DNA of 64,000 nucleotides from Lactobacillus sp. CBA3606 (GCF_002970935.1 NZ_CP027194.1:1116001-1180000), one strand, 5' to 3'. Counted from the first letter of the stretch, positions 11,323-20,180 are shown. Notes: generated by a model from the sequence alone, not told the origin. A program made the numbers and translations.

Positions 11323-11637
11323 CTACTTTTTAGCCATTGATGATTCAGCTTCGCGTAATACTTTTTCGCCATTCATCATGCCGTAGTCTTGCATGTTGAT
11401 GACTTCAACCGGAATATCAACCCGTTTTTGGAAGTCACTTAACATATAACGAACTTGTGGTCCAAGCATTAAAATATCTGGATTCTTTTCGCTTAACTTA
11501 GCATCCGCATCACTGGCAGCGGTTGCAAAAATTTCTGCGTCAATACCATCAGCTTCAGCAGCCTTTTGCATTTTTGAAACTAATAGTGACGTTGACATTC
11601 CTGCAGCACATACCAACATAATTGTTTTTTCAGCCAT
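11323..11637 (-). CDS. PTS cellobiose-family IIB component
   Basis: 104 residues. The phospho-cysteine loop is LVCAAGMSTSLLV near the N-terminus, with the NPDILMLGPQVRYML strand typical of IIB of the Lac/Cel family. It transfers phosphate from IIA to the incoming sugar bound by IIC. A GTG three codons upstream (11646) is in frame, but AGGAG spacing favours the ATG at 11637. It is the first gene of the beta-glucoside operon, divergent from a GntR-family regulator. Confidence 0.94.
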   Translation of the reverse strand: MAEKTIMLVCAAGMSTSLLVSKMQKAAEADGIDAEIFATAASDADAKLSEKNPDILMLGPQVRYMLSDFQKRVDIPVEVINMQDYGMMNGEKVLREAESSMAKK

Positions 11638-11692
11638 AATAAACACGCTCCTAGTATAGTTTATAAATTAATTTTCTTCAGCGGTTGCTTTA

Positions 11693-11706
11693 GTAAACCG
11701 CTTTCA
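11693..11706 (-). promoter_or_regulatory. Candidate cre site upstream of the PTS operon
   Basis: The minus strand reads TGAAAGCGGTTTAC, with 12 of 14 matches to the CcpA consensus including the AAGCG core. It sits about 60 bp before the IIB start. Carbon catabolite repression of this operon would be expected. Confidence 0.55.
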
Positions 11707-11728
11707 TTACAATTAGAATTATAAGTCA

Positions 11729-11787
11729 TGGGTACAAATTTAACAAGTCCTAATCATTAAAAAACGGGAATTTATTAAATTGGTACC
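11729..11787. promoter_or_regulatory. Paired GGTAC boxes in the divergent intergenic region
   Basis: Two boxes, GGGTACAAATTTAA near 11729 and TTAAATTGGTACC ending at 11787, form an imperfect inverted repeat about 45 bp apart between the PTS operon and the gntR-type gene. They are the best candidate operators for the divergent GntR/HutC regulator. This is inference from symmetry and position only. Confidence 0.4.
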
Positions 11788-11830
11788 TACAAATTATTAC
11801 TTAATCTAAAAATTGAAAGAAGTGGTTCCA

Positions 11831-12538
11831 ATGTATCGTGATATTGCGACTAAACTCGTTAACGCCATTCAAGACGGGCAATTTGAAGTTAAACTGCCAA
11901 CTGAAGCACAGTTAATGGCCCATTATCATGCCAGCCGTAATACCATCCGCAAGGCCATCGACCTCGTTTACCAACAAGGGCTATTACGGCGGGTTCAAGG
12001 TAGCGGTTATTTCATTACAACTATTCAATTACAACACAAAACAGTGGTCAACCTCTCGGCGCGCGCAATGCCTAGCAGTAATTTACACCCCCGTGAATTA
12101 GTTTCTAAAATTCTAACCTTTGATACGATTCATAGCGATCCGGAACTGGCCAAACAGATGGGAATTCCAGTTGATCAGGAACTCTATCGGGTCATTCGAC
12201 TTAGGTATTGGCATAATCAGCTCTATTGCCTGGAAAAAGCTTATTATCTCCGGTCAGTCGTCCCCTATCTCTCAACTGAAGCTATTAATCAATCGATTTG
12301 GGACTTCATTTACGAAGCTTACGGGATTGGCGTTGCCAATAGTGATGATTACTTATCACTCACTAACCTAACCGAAGAAGAGGCCCAATTAATGCAATTA
12401 GGGCATGGTGATACCTACTTAGCCTTAGATTCTTGCAACTATTATAAAAATAATAGCTTATTGGATTTTTCGCATACGGTCTTCGCTTATCCCGACTTAG
12501 CCTTGTATTTTCATACGACTAACTTATCAAATCCTTAA
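11831..12538 (+). CDS. GntR-family (HutC/UTRA) transcriptional regulator
   Basis: 235 residues. An N-terminal winged helix (KLPTEAQLMAHYHASRNTIR, then LVYQQGLLRRVQGSGYF) and a C-terminal UTRA effector domain from about residue 75, ending in the DFSHTVFAYPD block. It is divergent from the PTS/GH1 operon and so most likely its regulator, responding to a phosphorylated beta-glucoside. A TTG at 11813 is in frame, but GAAAGAAGTGG supports the ATG at 11831. Confidence 0.9.
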   Translation: MYRDIATKLVNAIQDGQFEVKLPTEAQLMAHYHASRNTIRKAIDLVYQQGLLRRVQGSGYFITTIQLQHKTVVNLSARAMPSSNLHPRELVSKILTFDTIHSDPELAKQMGIPVDQELYRVIRLRYWHNQLYCLEKAYYLRSVVPYLSTEAINQSIWDFIYEAYGIGVANSDDYLSLTNLTEEEAQLMQLGHGDTYLALDSCNYYKNNSLLDFSHTVFAYPDLALYFHTTNLSNP

Positions 12539-12631
12539 ATTATCGACAATTTAAGGCAAATCACTACATTTTCATCACAATTTACGGCTATAATAGAAGA
12601 TAGTATACGAAATTATGATGGAGGAATTAGC

Positions 12632-13366
12632 GTGTCTGCACCCCTTTTTTCAGTGGTTGTACCAGCGTACAATCAACATAAATTTATCAATAGTTGCTTA
12701 ACCAGTCTCCGGCATCAGACAATGACAGACTTTGAAGTCATTGTGGTGAATGATTGTTCAACCGATGATACGGCCCAACAGATTCAAGCAGTGATCGAAA
12801 CGGACGACCGCTTTAAAGTCGTTACCCATGCTCAGAATCGCGGGGTTTCTGCCGCACGTAATTCCGGGATGGCCGTTGCTCAAGGTCAATACTTGTGTTT
12901 CGTCGATGGGGACGACTGGGTAGAACCAAACTTTTTAGCAACCTTTTTGGCCGCCTATCAAGCTGCACCCCAAAGTCAGTTAGTCGTTTGTGGGCATTTT
13001 GGCTATTTAGCGGTGCCTAGTCCGGCCAAGACCTATGCTAAAAAAGAACTAGTGGCTAATATCAACTTTGGCACCGTGGGTGGTTTTTCGTGGAATAAAT
13101 GTTTCCTACGCACAATTATTACGACCCACCACTTAAAGTTCAACGAAGAGATCAATTTTCTCGAAGACCAACTGTTTGCATTCCGTTATGCGGATTATGT
13201 GCAATCAGCCGAATATCTCCCCGCCAAAACTTATCATTATCGTTGGCGCTTCCGGAGCAATCTAGCCCATTTAGGCCTACCTTTCTTTGCAGCACGGCGC
13301 AAAATGATCAAGATTTTAAAGCAAGAAAGTAAGCAAGCTTTGAGTGAAGATTGGAATAACCAATAA
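12632..13366 (+). CDS. Family 2 glycosyltransferase
   Basis: 244 residues, single GT-A domain. The start FSVVVPAYNQHKFI, then NDCSTDDT, NRGVSAARN and the metal-binding FVDGDDWVEP are standard GT2 motifs. No C-terminal membrane segments are seen, so it is a soluble or peripheral enzyme that adds a sugar to a glycolipid or wall polymer; donor and acceptor are unknown. The start is GTG at 12632 behind GGAGG. A TATAAT at 12589-12594 is the likely -10. It is a single-gene unit. Confidence 0.9.
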   Translation: MSAPLFSVVVPAYNQHKFINSCLTSLRHQTMTDFEVIVVNDCSTDDTAQQIQAVIETDDRFKVVTHAQNRGVSAARNSGMAVAQGQYLCFVDGDDWVEPNFLATFLAAYQAAPQSQLVVCGHFGYLAVPSPAKTYAKKELVANINFGTVGGFSWNKCFLRTIITTHHLKFNEEINFLEDQLFAFRYADYVQSAEYLPAKTYHYRWRFRSNLAHLGLPFFAARRKMIKILKQESKQALSEDWNNQ

Positions 13367-13381
13367 TACTCAAGCTAATCA

Positions 13382-13427
13382 AAAATGGCTTCAACCGCCC
13401 ACTTAAGGGTAGTTGAAGTCATTTTTT
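13382..13427. terminator. Bidirectional intrinsic terminator
   Basis: Arms AATGGCTTCAAC and GTTGAAGTCATT with an inner CCC/GGG stem and T-runs on both sides. It separates the glycosyltransferase from the convergent WxL genes. Confidence 0.85.
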
Positions 13428-13437
13428 ATCGTTTAAC

Positions 13438-14796
13438 TTAACCGGGCGCATCTTCTAAAGTCCACGTAATGGTCCCAGTATACTTACCAGGAAGGGCATC
13501 GCCCCGTACTTCCATCAAGACCCCCGTTCGATCCGACCAAGTCGTCGCCGTGTCAAATGACGTGTTCGTTGCCGTCGTTGTGCCTTGGGCGACCACAGTA
13601 CCAGTCGTTGTCAGCATCACCCGGTTTTGACCCGCTGCTTGATACACGACCCACCCCGCTAAGTCGCGGCCTTGATCCGTTTTAAAAGCGGTCGCCGCAG
13701 CAATTAAGCGCCAGTGGGCACCAGCGGGCCGTTCATCACTAATCTGCAAGTGCCAATCATCAGCACGACCAACGACTTGTGACCGACCAGTTAAGGTCAC
13801 ATCCGTAAATGCGGCATGCTCAGGCACGGCTTTAAAGCTCAAATCACCGCGGACATTCACGGTCCACAATACCGAATCTGATCGTAACTCATGTTCATCA
13901 ACCGCATAGATTTCCAGGTCATTGGTCCCCGTTGTCAATTCAGTCGCCGCCAACTCATAGGTAAAAGCACCGGGCGCTGCCGCTGGGTCCAATTTGAATT
14001 GGGCTAAGGTTTGGTCACCCTTTTGAATGTAAATCGTGATGTCTTCATTCTTAAATCCGCCTTGACGATGAAGTTGACCACTAAGCTGCACCTTACCATT
14101 TTTAACAACGTCAAACTGGCTCTCATCCAAGCTTAGGATTAAGGGTGGCACCGGTAAAATCTGATAGTTCGGCAGCTCAAACGTCGTTCTAGCAGTATCA
14201 ATGGTCGTAAATGCACTCCCACCTTCAACTGAGGATAAATGTTTGACCCAACTAGCCGCGGCCACCACCGTGATTTCAATCCACGGATTATCGGCATTAA
14301 GTGGGGTCATAATCGTCGTGCGCACCTTGCTACTACTCGCATGGGCCGCCGTTGTTTTACCGGTAGCGGTCGTCACCGTTGCCGACTTAAAGGTCATATT
14401 TTTCGGGCGGTTAAAGGCAAAGTGTAGTTGCTCATTGCTGGGCGTTCCCGGTCGATACATCAGTCGAAATTGGTAAGTGACTTGGTCACCACTCGCCACC
14501 TGGGTGTCTTTATCGACGGGGGCACCATGGGCATCTGTCACCGTGAGACTATGATCCACTTGACTAACTGCTGGGGGCTTAGGTGCTGTGGGGACTACCG
14601 GCTCAATTACTGGTGCCACCGTCGCTGGGGGCTGCTGCTCACTTGGCGGCTCAGTAACCGCACTACTGGCATCAGCTGGCTCCAGTGTCACTGGCTGATT
14701 AGCATCCACTTCAGCCGACACCGGTTCCGCTTGAACACGGGGACTCCCCAAACTACCCCATAGTGCCACTATCATTATCAATTGCCATCCCCGCAT
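13438..14796 (-). CDS. Large WxL-domain surface protein
   Basis: 452 residues. A signal peptide (cleavage after about SPRVQA) is followed by a Pro/Glu/Ala-rich spacer to about residue 75, a beta-rich adhesin-like region, an Ig-like segment (about 235-320), and a C-terminal WxL domain with WHLQIS and the terminal ITWTLEDAPG. WxL domains bind peptidoglycan non-covalently, so the protein is displayed on the cell wall. It is the second gene of a two-gene unit with a shorter WxL protein. No DUF916 or LPXTG partner, common in WxL clusters, is present. Confidence 0.82.
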   Translation of the reverse strand: MRGWQLIMIVALWGSLGSPRVQAEPVSAEVDANQPVTLEPADASSAVTEPPSEQQPPATVAPVIEPVVPTAPKPPAVSQVDHSLTVTDAHGAPVDKDTQVASGDQVTYQFRLMYRPGTPSNEQLHFAFNRPKNMTFKSATVTTATGKTTAAHASSSKVRTTIMTPLNADNPWIEITVVAAASWVKHLSSVEGGSAFTTIDTARTTFELPNYQILPVPPLILSLDESQFDVVKNGKVQLSGQLHRQGGFKNEDITIYIQKGDQTLAQFKLDPAAAPGAFTYELAATELTTGTNDLEIYAVDEHELRSDSVLWTVNVRGDLSFKAVPEHAAFTDVTLTGRSQVVGRADDWHLQISDERPAGAHWRLIAAATAFKTDQGRDLAGWVVYQAAGQNRVMLTTTGTVVAQGTTTATNTSFDTATTWSDRTGVLMEVRGDALPGKYTGTITWTLEDAPG

Positions 14797-14881
14797 TATT
14801 TCAATCCTTTCTTAATGACCTGCTATGTATATGGGGCGATCAGTTGGACCGCCCCACAACCTGCTGTTTCAACGATTAACA

Positions 14882-15502
14882 TTAAGCACCCGTTGGCGCA
14901 TTACCTAACGTCCAAGTAATCTTTGCTTGGTAGGCACCGGTGCGATTACCACCAGGAACGCTTAACTTAATTTGTGAGTTAACATGTTCCAATTGATAAG
15001 TTCCTAACCCCGCCCCTTTGGCCGCAGTCATAATGGCTTGGTCTTGATCACTTAAAACAATGTTATTGGTTGTCACCGGGCGAACTGACGGATTATCATC
15101 CTCAGTTGGCGCTACCATCCCACTCATCAAGGTCAACTGGGCCCCAACTAACTGATTGGCACCGTCTGGCTGCCGATTGCTAAGCCGTTTAAAATCTGAA
15201 ATCTTAGCAGTGACTTGCCAACCACTTTCAACCCCTGGATTGCGAACAACCAAGTGATCATTAACTGCGGTCGCCGTGTAATCCCGTCGACTAGCCGATA
15301 ATTCTAAATCCTTAAACTGATATGTTGGGGCTTGATCCAATGTGATACTGTTATCGGTGGCTGATTGTTTTAAATTAACATCCGCCGTTGTTTCAGCAGC
15401 CGTTTTATCGACGCTACCCGCCATTGCCGGGATTGTACTTAACAAACTACCCAAACCCAAAATTGTGCTCATCAATGCAAGTTGTTGTGTGACTTTTTTC
15501 AT
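14882..15502 (-). CDS. Short WxL-domain surface protein
   Basis: 206 residues: signal peptide MKKVTQQLALMS.. with cleavage near PAMAG, then essentially one WxL domain with GWQVTAKISDF and the terminal ITWTLGNAPTGA. It is expected on the cell wall. A longer frame starts at 15568, but AGGAG and the signal peptide fix the ATG at 15502, and a consensus-like promoter (-10 at 15559-15564) lies inside that upstream stretch. It is first in the unit with the larger WxL protein, 85 bp apart. Confidence 0.88.
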   Translation of the reverse strand: MKKVTQQLALMSTILGLGSLLSTIPAMAGSVDKTAAETTADVNLKQSATDNSITLDQAPTYQFKDLELSASRRDYTATAVNDHLVVRNPGVESGWQVTAKISDFKRLSNRQPDGANQLVGAQLTLMSGMVAPTEDDNPSVRPVTTNNIVLSDQDQAIMTAAKGAGLGTYQLEHVNSQIKLSVPGGNRTGAYQAKITWTLGNAPTGA

Positions 15503-15558
15503 AATGTTACTCCTAACTGGTGGATAGTTATTTACTGCGCGCAATTTATCCAAGTAAT

Positions 15559-15587
15559 ATCCTAGCAAGTTTTAGGTCCACTGTCAA
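15559..15587 (-). promoter_or_regulatory. Sigma-A promoter of the WxL operon
   Basis: TTGACA (15582-15587) and TAGGAT (15559-15564) on the minus strand with exactly 17 bp between them. The predicted leader is about 50 nt. Confidence 0.8.
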
Positions 15588-15745
15588 ACCTTTTTCTTAT
15601 GATAATCATACACGGAAACTTATGATTATTTTAACTAGTCCAATCACTAATATCGGTATTATTAAAATTATGGTCAACCTATTTTGACCTTAGATGTACC
15701 TGATCCGTGGCTAAGTTTTTATTTTTCATGGTCTGATTAAAAAGC

Positions 15746-15774
15746 TTGTTCTATCCTAGGCCACGCCGTACAAT
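15746..15774 (+). promoter_or_regulatory. Sigma-A promoter of the histidine phosphatase gene
   Basis: TTGTTC and TACAAT with a 17-bp spacer, followed by GAGGAGG and the ATG at 15809. The roughly 300-bp gap between the divergent WxL operon and this gene otherwise holds only AT-rich sequence with a short repeated CTTATGAT motif. Confidence 0.7.
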
Positions 15775-15808
15775 TAAAGTATGTTAATTCATCTGAGGAG
15801 GCCTTTAA

Positions 15809-16483
15809 ATGGCAACAATTCATCTTTATCTGGTTCGACATGGTCAGACCAACTTAAATGCCGCTAACCGTTTACAGGGCATTTATGACTCAAAGTTAAC
15901 CGCAAATGGCGTCCGTTCAGCACAACAATTGGCCCGAATGTTGGCTAGTGTGCCTTTTGATGCGGCTTATACCAGTGACCTAGGTCGCGCCCAACAGACG
16001 ACTCGGATTATCACCGCTTTACATCCTGAACTAAAAAAACCGACGATTGACGTCGGTTTACGAGAATTTAACTTTGGCGGCCTTGAAGGCACTAAAAACA
16101 CTTGGGTGGTTCAACAGGTCCGCAAACAATTAGGGATTGGGACCTTCTTGAAATTGATGCTAAGTAAAGAACGCTTTGCAACCCTTTTATGGGTCTTCAA
16201 CTCCTTAGACCAGACGCGCACCGCTGAAACACTAGTTGGCGTTACTGACCGAATTAACCGAACTTTGCGGCGTATCAGTCTGTTTGAATCCCAAACAGCT
16301 ACCCAAGATCGCAATATCTTGATTGTCTCACACGGCTTAGTTTTAAGCGCTTTCCTCTATCAACTTAGCCCCCACAAATTGCCAACCCGGTTATTAAAGA
16401 ATACCAGTGTCACCCGTGTCGACTATACCGATCGTCAATTTGACTTAATCGATATTAACGTTACGCCGAAGACGCGCTCTTAA
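15809..16483 (+). CDS. Histidine phosphatase family protein (phosphoglycerate mutase-like)
   Basis: 224 residues. The catalytic signature LVRHGQTNLNAANRLQG is at the N-terminus, with ELKK..VGLREFNFGGLEG in the middle and the second His in IVSHGLVLSAF. The shape fits cofactor-dependent phosphatases of broad specificity (PhoE/GpmB type) rather than glycolytic mutase. Strong AGGAGG precedes the ATG. Its last 23 bp overlap the end of the convergent gene at 16461. Confidence 0.9.
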   Translation: MATIHLYLVRHGQTNLNAANRLQGIYDSKLTANGVRSAQQLARMLASVPFDAAYTSDLGRAQQTTRIITALHPELKKPTIDVGLREFNFGGLEGTKNTWVVQQVRKQLGIGTFLKLMLSKERFATLLWVFNSLDQTRTAETLVGVTDRINRTLRRISLFESQTATQDRNILIVSHGLVLSAFLYQLSPHKLPTRLLKNTSVTRVDYTDRQFDLIDINVTPKTRS

Positions 16484-16952
16484 CCGTATCTAAAAGCTGT
16501 ACCGTGGCCGAACTAGTTCGAAATTGCAAGCGCGCTTGGATGCCAAAAAAAGCCTTCAGTTTTCGTTGTAATTCTTGACCAGTGGCATGAACCGTTTCAC
16601 TGCTAGCTGTTGGATCACCGATAACAATTAGGACCTGACTACTCTTAGTTGTCAGATTAACCGCAACCGGTGGCTCATCTGCAGCTTGTAGGTGCACCGC
16701 TGAATCAGTCGTGACCAATTGCCCCGTCACTGCCGGTAACATTGCCATATCCCAAGCCTGCATGACCACGCAATGCCGTTGCCCAATCAATTGCAATAAA
16801 TCCGCTAACGCATTTTGCGGTTGCGCCGGCTGAATTTGGCGCATCGCCAGTTGTTTTTCGATGGCCGGATTCAATTCTCGATTATCTAACCCCGTCATTG
16901 ATAGGATTGCTAGGGGCACCGCCGTCGTGGCCGGTAAAATTTCTATTTTCAA
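16461..16952 (-). CDS. Unrecognised 163-residue protein
   Basis: I do not recognise the family. The protein is cytoplasmic by composition, with no signal peptide or membrane segment. A central region (ALADLLQLIGQRHCVVMQAWDMAMLPAV by position about 45-75) and a beta-rich half (VLIVIGDPTAS) suggest an alpha/beta fold. The frame opens with GTG at 16961, but that GTG is part of AGGAAG; the TTG at 16952, 8 bp after it, is the better start. It overlaps the 3' end of the histidine phosphatase gene tail-to-tail by 23 bp, with no terminator between. Confidence 0.65.
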   Translation of the reverse strand: MKIEILPATTAVPLAILSMTGLDNRELNPAIEKQLAMRQIQPAQPQNALADLLQLIGQRHCVVMQAWDMAMLPAVTGQLVTTDSAVHLQAADEPPVAVNLTTKSSQVLIVIGDPTASSETVHATGQELQRKLKAFFGIQARLQFRTSSATVQLLDTVKSASSA

Positions 16953-17113
16953 CCAAATCACTTCCTAAAACCCATTTCCTCTTTAAGTGTGCCAAATTTG
17001 ACGAAAAAGTCAATTATTCATCGCAGCTAATACCAAAATTTTAATAATCAAAGCTACTCGTTGGGGCCTAATCCAGTTAGTTACTAAGGTTAACCAAGTT
17101 AGGTTGTTTAACT

Positions 17114-17145
17114 AAAAAAGAGTTCGAGATAATCACCTCAAACTC
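17114..17145 (-). terminator. Intrinsic terminator of the HAD gene
   Basis: On the minus strand GAGTTTGAG pairs with CTCGAACTC (one G-T pair) and is followed by a run of six T. Confidence 0.8.
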
Positions 17146-17180
17146 GCCATAATCACCATAACTGCCCGGTACACCTGGCG

Positions 17181-18002
17181 TTATCGTGGTTTCTTTTCAA
17201 AATACTGATCTAAGAAGAGCGCTAGACCATCATTATAATTTGTATCGGTTTCATAATTAGCCGCTGTCTTAACTTGGGGCAACGCATTCCCCATCGCAAC
17301 CGAGAGATCAGCTGCGGCCATCATGCCAACATCATTCAAGCCATCACCAAAAACAAAGGTATGAGCTGCATCAACATTTTGTTCTTGTTGAATCTGTTTG
17401 ACAGCAGTTCCTTTATCCGTATGCAATGGAATCATTTCAATATTATTCGGATTAGATGACGATAACCGTAATAATTTGCTACTGGTTAACTTTTCACGGG
17501 CTGAGTCTAAGCGTGACATATCCTCACGACTTAAAATAACGCCATTCGTAATTTGGTCCTCAATTGCAGCTAACTGTGAGAAGCTCTTAACTTCAGCATA
17601 GCCAATTGACGTTTCATCCGCATCAAAGTTAGCCGCATTCCGTGCCACAAAGCGCGGAATCTGTTCCGTATAATAAGCCATGGTGGGTGTAAATAACATC
17701 ATTGGTAAATTATCACGCCGCGCAATTAAATAAGCTAATTCGACTGCGGCGCCACCTAACTTCGTAATTTCACGACCCTGGGCACCATCAAAGACGGCCC
17801 CATTTGACGTGACTAAGCGAACGTCTGGATTCAACTTTCCACGGACAATCTTAGCTAATTCATACATCCGGCCAGTGGCAATATAAAACATGACATCCTG
17901 TTTTTGTAATCGTTCGATGGTGGCCTTGGTATGATCAGAAATGTACTGATGATCGGTTAACAAGGTGCCATCAATGTCCATAAAGACTAGATATTTTGGC
18001 AT
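17181..18002 (-). CDS. Cof-type HAD-superfamily phosphatase
   Basis: 273 residues. Motif I FMDIDGTLLTD, motif II ATGRM, and the magnesium motif FGDGLNDVGMM place it in the Cof/YidA class IIB HAD group of cytoplasmic sugar-phosphate or nucleotide-like phosphatases. It is distinct from the other Cof-type gene at 2923. It is a single-gene unit with its own terminator, divergent from the DMT transporter gene. The physiological substrate is unknown. Confidence 0.92.
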   Translation of the reverse strand: MPKYLVFMDIDGTLLTDHQYISDHTKATIERLQKQDVMFYIATGRMYELAKIVRGKLNPDVRLVTSNGAVFDGAQGREITKLGGAAVELAYLIARRDNLPMMLFTPTMAYYTEQIPRFVARNAANFDADETSIGYAEVKSFSQLAAIEDQITNGVILSREDMSRLDSAREKLTSSKLLRLSSSNPNNIEMIPLHTDKGTAVKQIQQEQNVDAAHTFVFGDGLNDVGMMAAADLSVAMGNALPQVKTAANYETDTNYNDGLALFLDQYFEKKPR

Positions 18003-18058
18003 GCGCTACCCCTCCTACATTTTTACACTTACAATTGTACGCTATTCTCACCAATAAT

Positions 18059-18072
18059 GGAAATCGCTTTCA
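18059..18072. promoter_or_regulatory. Candidate cre site between HAD and DMT genes
   Basis: GGAAATCGCTTTCA matches 13 of 14 positions of the CcpA consensus. It lies in a divergent intergenic region, 57 bp from the HAD start and 96 bp from the DMT transporter start, so either gene could be the target. Confidence 0.45.
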
Positions 18073-18167
18073 AAAAGGGGGCAAATTTTCAAAACAACGA
18101 TGCTGCCACTACTCAGCAAACTAAGTTACAATAGATAGTAATGTTTATTAACCGGGAGGACGTCCGC

Positions 18168-19112
18168 ATGCAAACCAATCATGAACTCAAAGGTCTCTTT
18201 TTAGCCAGTATCAGTGCCACCTTTTGGGGTGTTTCGGGTGCGATTGCCCAAACTTTATTTGATACCACCAATATTAACTCACTCTGGTTAACGGGCATTC
18301 GGATGCTAGGAGCTGGCATCGGTCTGCTCATCATTAGCTTGATAACTAAAGTTGACTTGTGGTCAATCTGGCACCAGCCACAAGATTTATTGCAAGTGGC
18401 GGCCTACACCCTATTAGGGCTAATGCCCGTTCAATTCACTTATTTTCTCGCAGTTGAGGCAAGTAATGCCGCAACGGCCACGATTTTGCAATTTATGGGT
18501 CCTGTATTTATCGCAATCTGGCTGGTCTTAGCCCATCATCAACTGCCAACCCGACCAGAAGGTCTCGCCATTGGCCTCGCCCTGATTGGGTCATTTTTAC
18601 TGGTCACGCATGGCAATCCTGCAACGTTAGTTATTTCAGTGGCGGCCCTTGGTTGGGGGTTACTTTCAGGTGTCACTTCGGCAACCAACACCTTACTGCC
18701 GACCCGCTTACTCACTAAATACAGTCCAATGATCGTTAATACTTGGTCAATGTTACTAGGTGGACTTTTATTCAACCTAGTTCAACCTGTTTGGCAGATT
18801 CAAATTCCATTGACCCTCGCCAACATTAGCAAGCTGGGCTTCGTTATTATTTTTGGGACATTGTTAGCCTTTCTCTTCTTTTTGCAAAGCCTCAATTATA
18901 TTCGGCCGACTGTCGTTAGCCTACTGGATGCCTTCGAACCATTATCTGCCACGATTATCGCAGTCGTCTTACTAGGGGTCAGCTTTCAATGGCTAGATAT
19001 CTTGGGTAGTCTTTTAATTATCAGTACCGTCTTTGTCTTGGCACTTGGTCAACGCCACAATGACGTCGCCGCAGTGAATTTTCACCAAGGGCAACGTGAA
19101 GATGACCTTTAA
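18168..19112 (+). CDS. EamA/DMT-superfamily transporter
   Basis: 314 residues with about ten hydrophobic segments in two EamA repeats; the first starts LFLASISATFWGVSGAIAQTL and the second around LGWGLLSGVTSATNTL. These inner-membrane exporters and importers move metabolites or amino acids; the substrate cannot be assigned. An upstream in-frame ATG at 18141 lacks a site, while GGGAGG points to the ATG at 18168. It is a single-gene unit facing a convergent dehydrogenase gene. Confidence 0.9.
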   Translation: MQTNHELKGLFLASISATFWGVSGAIAQTLFDTTNINSLWLTGIRMLGAGIGLLIISLITKVDLWSIWHQPQDLLQVAAYTLLGLMPVQFTYFLAVEASNAATATILQFMGPVFIAIWLVLAHHQLPTRPEGLAIGLALIGSFLLVTHGNPATLVISVAALGWGLLSGVTSATNTLLPTRLLTKYSPMIVNTWSMLLGGLLFNLVQPVWQIQIPLTLANISKLGFVIIFGTLLAFLFFLQSLNYIRPTVVSLLDAFEPLSATIIAVVLLGVSFQWLDILGSLLIISTVFVLALGQRHNDVAAVNFHQGQREDDL

Positions 19113-19149
19113 TCAATCCATTCAGCGACCGCAAACTCGGTTGGTCTAA

Positions 19150-19195
19150 AAAGCTGGCCCTTAATTTTCAAGGTTGAAAATTAAGGGCCAGCTTT
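19150..19195. terminator. Long perfect hairpin terminator
   Basis: 22-bp perfect arms (19150-19171 and 19174-19195). A run of five T follows on the minus strand, so it suits the dehydrogenase side best but can serve both converging genes. Confidence 0.85.
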
Positions 19196-19198
19196 CGA

Positions 19199-20149
19199 CT
19201 AATAACCACGTGCTAAATCAACTTGATTACGACACAACGTGCCTTGAGCGTTGAATTGATCAAAATTAGCTTTAAAGATTGGAAAAACGACTGCCCTAAA
19301 ATGTGCAATCTGGCCTGAAATATGTGGCGTAATCAAAACATCGGGGCGTTGCCACAATGGATGGGCCGCTGGTAATGGTTCTGGATCAGTCACGTCTAAG
19401 GCCGCCCAACTCAATTGCTGCTGGTCTAACGCAGCCATTAAATCCGCCGTAACCACGGATGGGCCACGACCAATGTTAATGAACATTGGGTGCTGGCCTA
19501 ATTGTTGAAACCACTGGGCATTAAAAAAGTGGGCTGTCGTTGGCGTTAATGGCAGGGCGTTAACAATAAAGTTAGCCGTTGCTAAAACCGCCGCCGTAGC
19601 CGGCAATGCGACCGTTTGTGCGAAATGCGGTGCAGGATGCCCAGTTGTATTGACCCCAACAACTTGTAGCCCTAAAGCAGCTGCTTTAACCGCTAAAGAC
19701 TGACCAATCTGACCGGTCCCATAAATCAACAGCTGTTGTCCCGTCAGCGTACTCGTCGTTGTTGGTAAGTCCCACTGGTGTGCGCCAATTTGATTTTGCC
19801 AAGCAGCGTGATAGCCACGGACCACCGTGAGCATCGCTGCTAGCGCCGATTCACTGATTGCATCCGCATGAATCCCACTTGTATTAGCAACCAGTACCTC
19901 CGCCGCTTTTAGCTGTGCGAGTGGTAAATAATCAACCCCCGCTGAAATCACCTGTAAAAATTTCAAATGGACTGGTGTTTGAGCCAATAACTGTTGCAAA
20001 ATCGGATGATTGCCATACATCACTTCAACTTGCGCATATTCGGTTGGCTTTAACGTCGTGACTGTTTTAAATTGCCAAGCCGGATAAGCCTGCTGTAACT
20101 GTTCCAGTTGTGCTGTTTTAGTTGCTTGTACCATTAATGCAATTGGCAT
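19199..20149 (-). CDS. D-isomer 2-hydroxyacid dehydrogenase (NAD-binding)
   Basis: About 316 residues. The Rossmann loop is YGTGQIGQSLA, the mid-domain signature NIGRGPSVV carries the substrate Arg, the Glu is in DVTDPEPLP, and the catalytic His is in ITPHISG. It interconverts 2-oxoacids and D-2-hydroxyacids with NAD(P)H in the cytoplasm; the sequence looks closer to the glyoxylate/hydroxypyruvate reductase-like branch than to D-lactate dehydrogenase. An ATG at 20164 is in frame, but GGGGG spacing and the family N-terminus favour 20149. Confidence 0.88.
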   Translation of the reverse strand: MPIALMVQATKTAQLEQLQQAYPAWQFKTVTTLKPTEYAQVEVMYGNHPILQQLLAQTPVHLKFLQVISAGVDYLPLAQLKAAEVLVANTSGIHADAISESALAAMLTVVRGYHAAWQNQIGAHQWDLPTTTSTLTGQQLLIYGTGQIGQSLAVKAAALGLQVVGVNTTGHPAPHFAQTVALPATAAVLATANFIVNALPLTPTTAHFFNAQWFQQLGQHPMFINIGRGPSVVTADLMAALDQQQLSWAALDVTDPEPLPAAHPLWQRPDVLITPHISGQIAHFRAVVFPIFKANFDQFNAQGTLCRNQVDLARGY

Positions 20150-20180
20150 CTCTAAGGCCCCCATTTCTAAGTTTTAGAAA

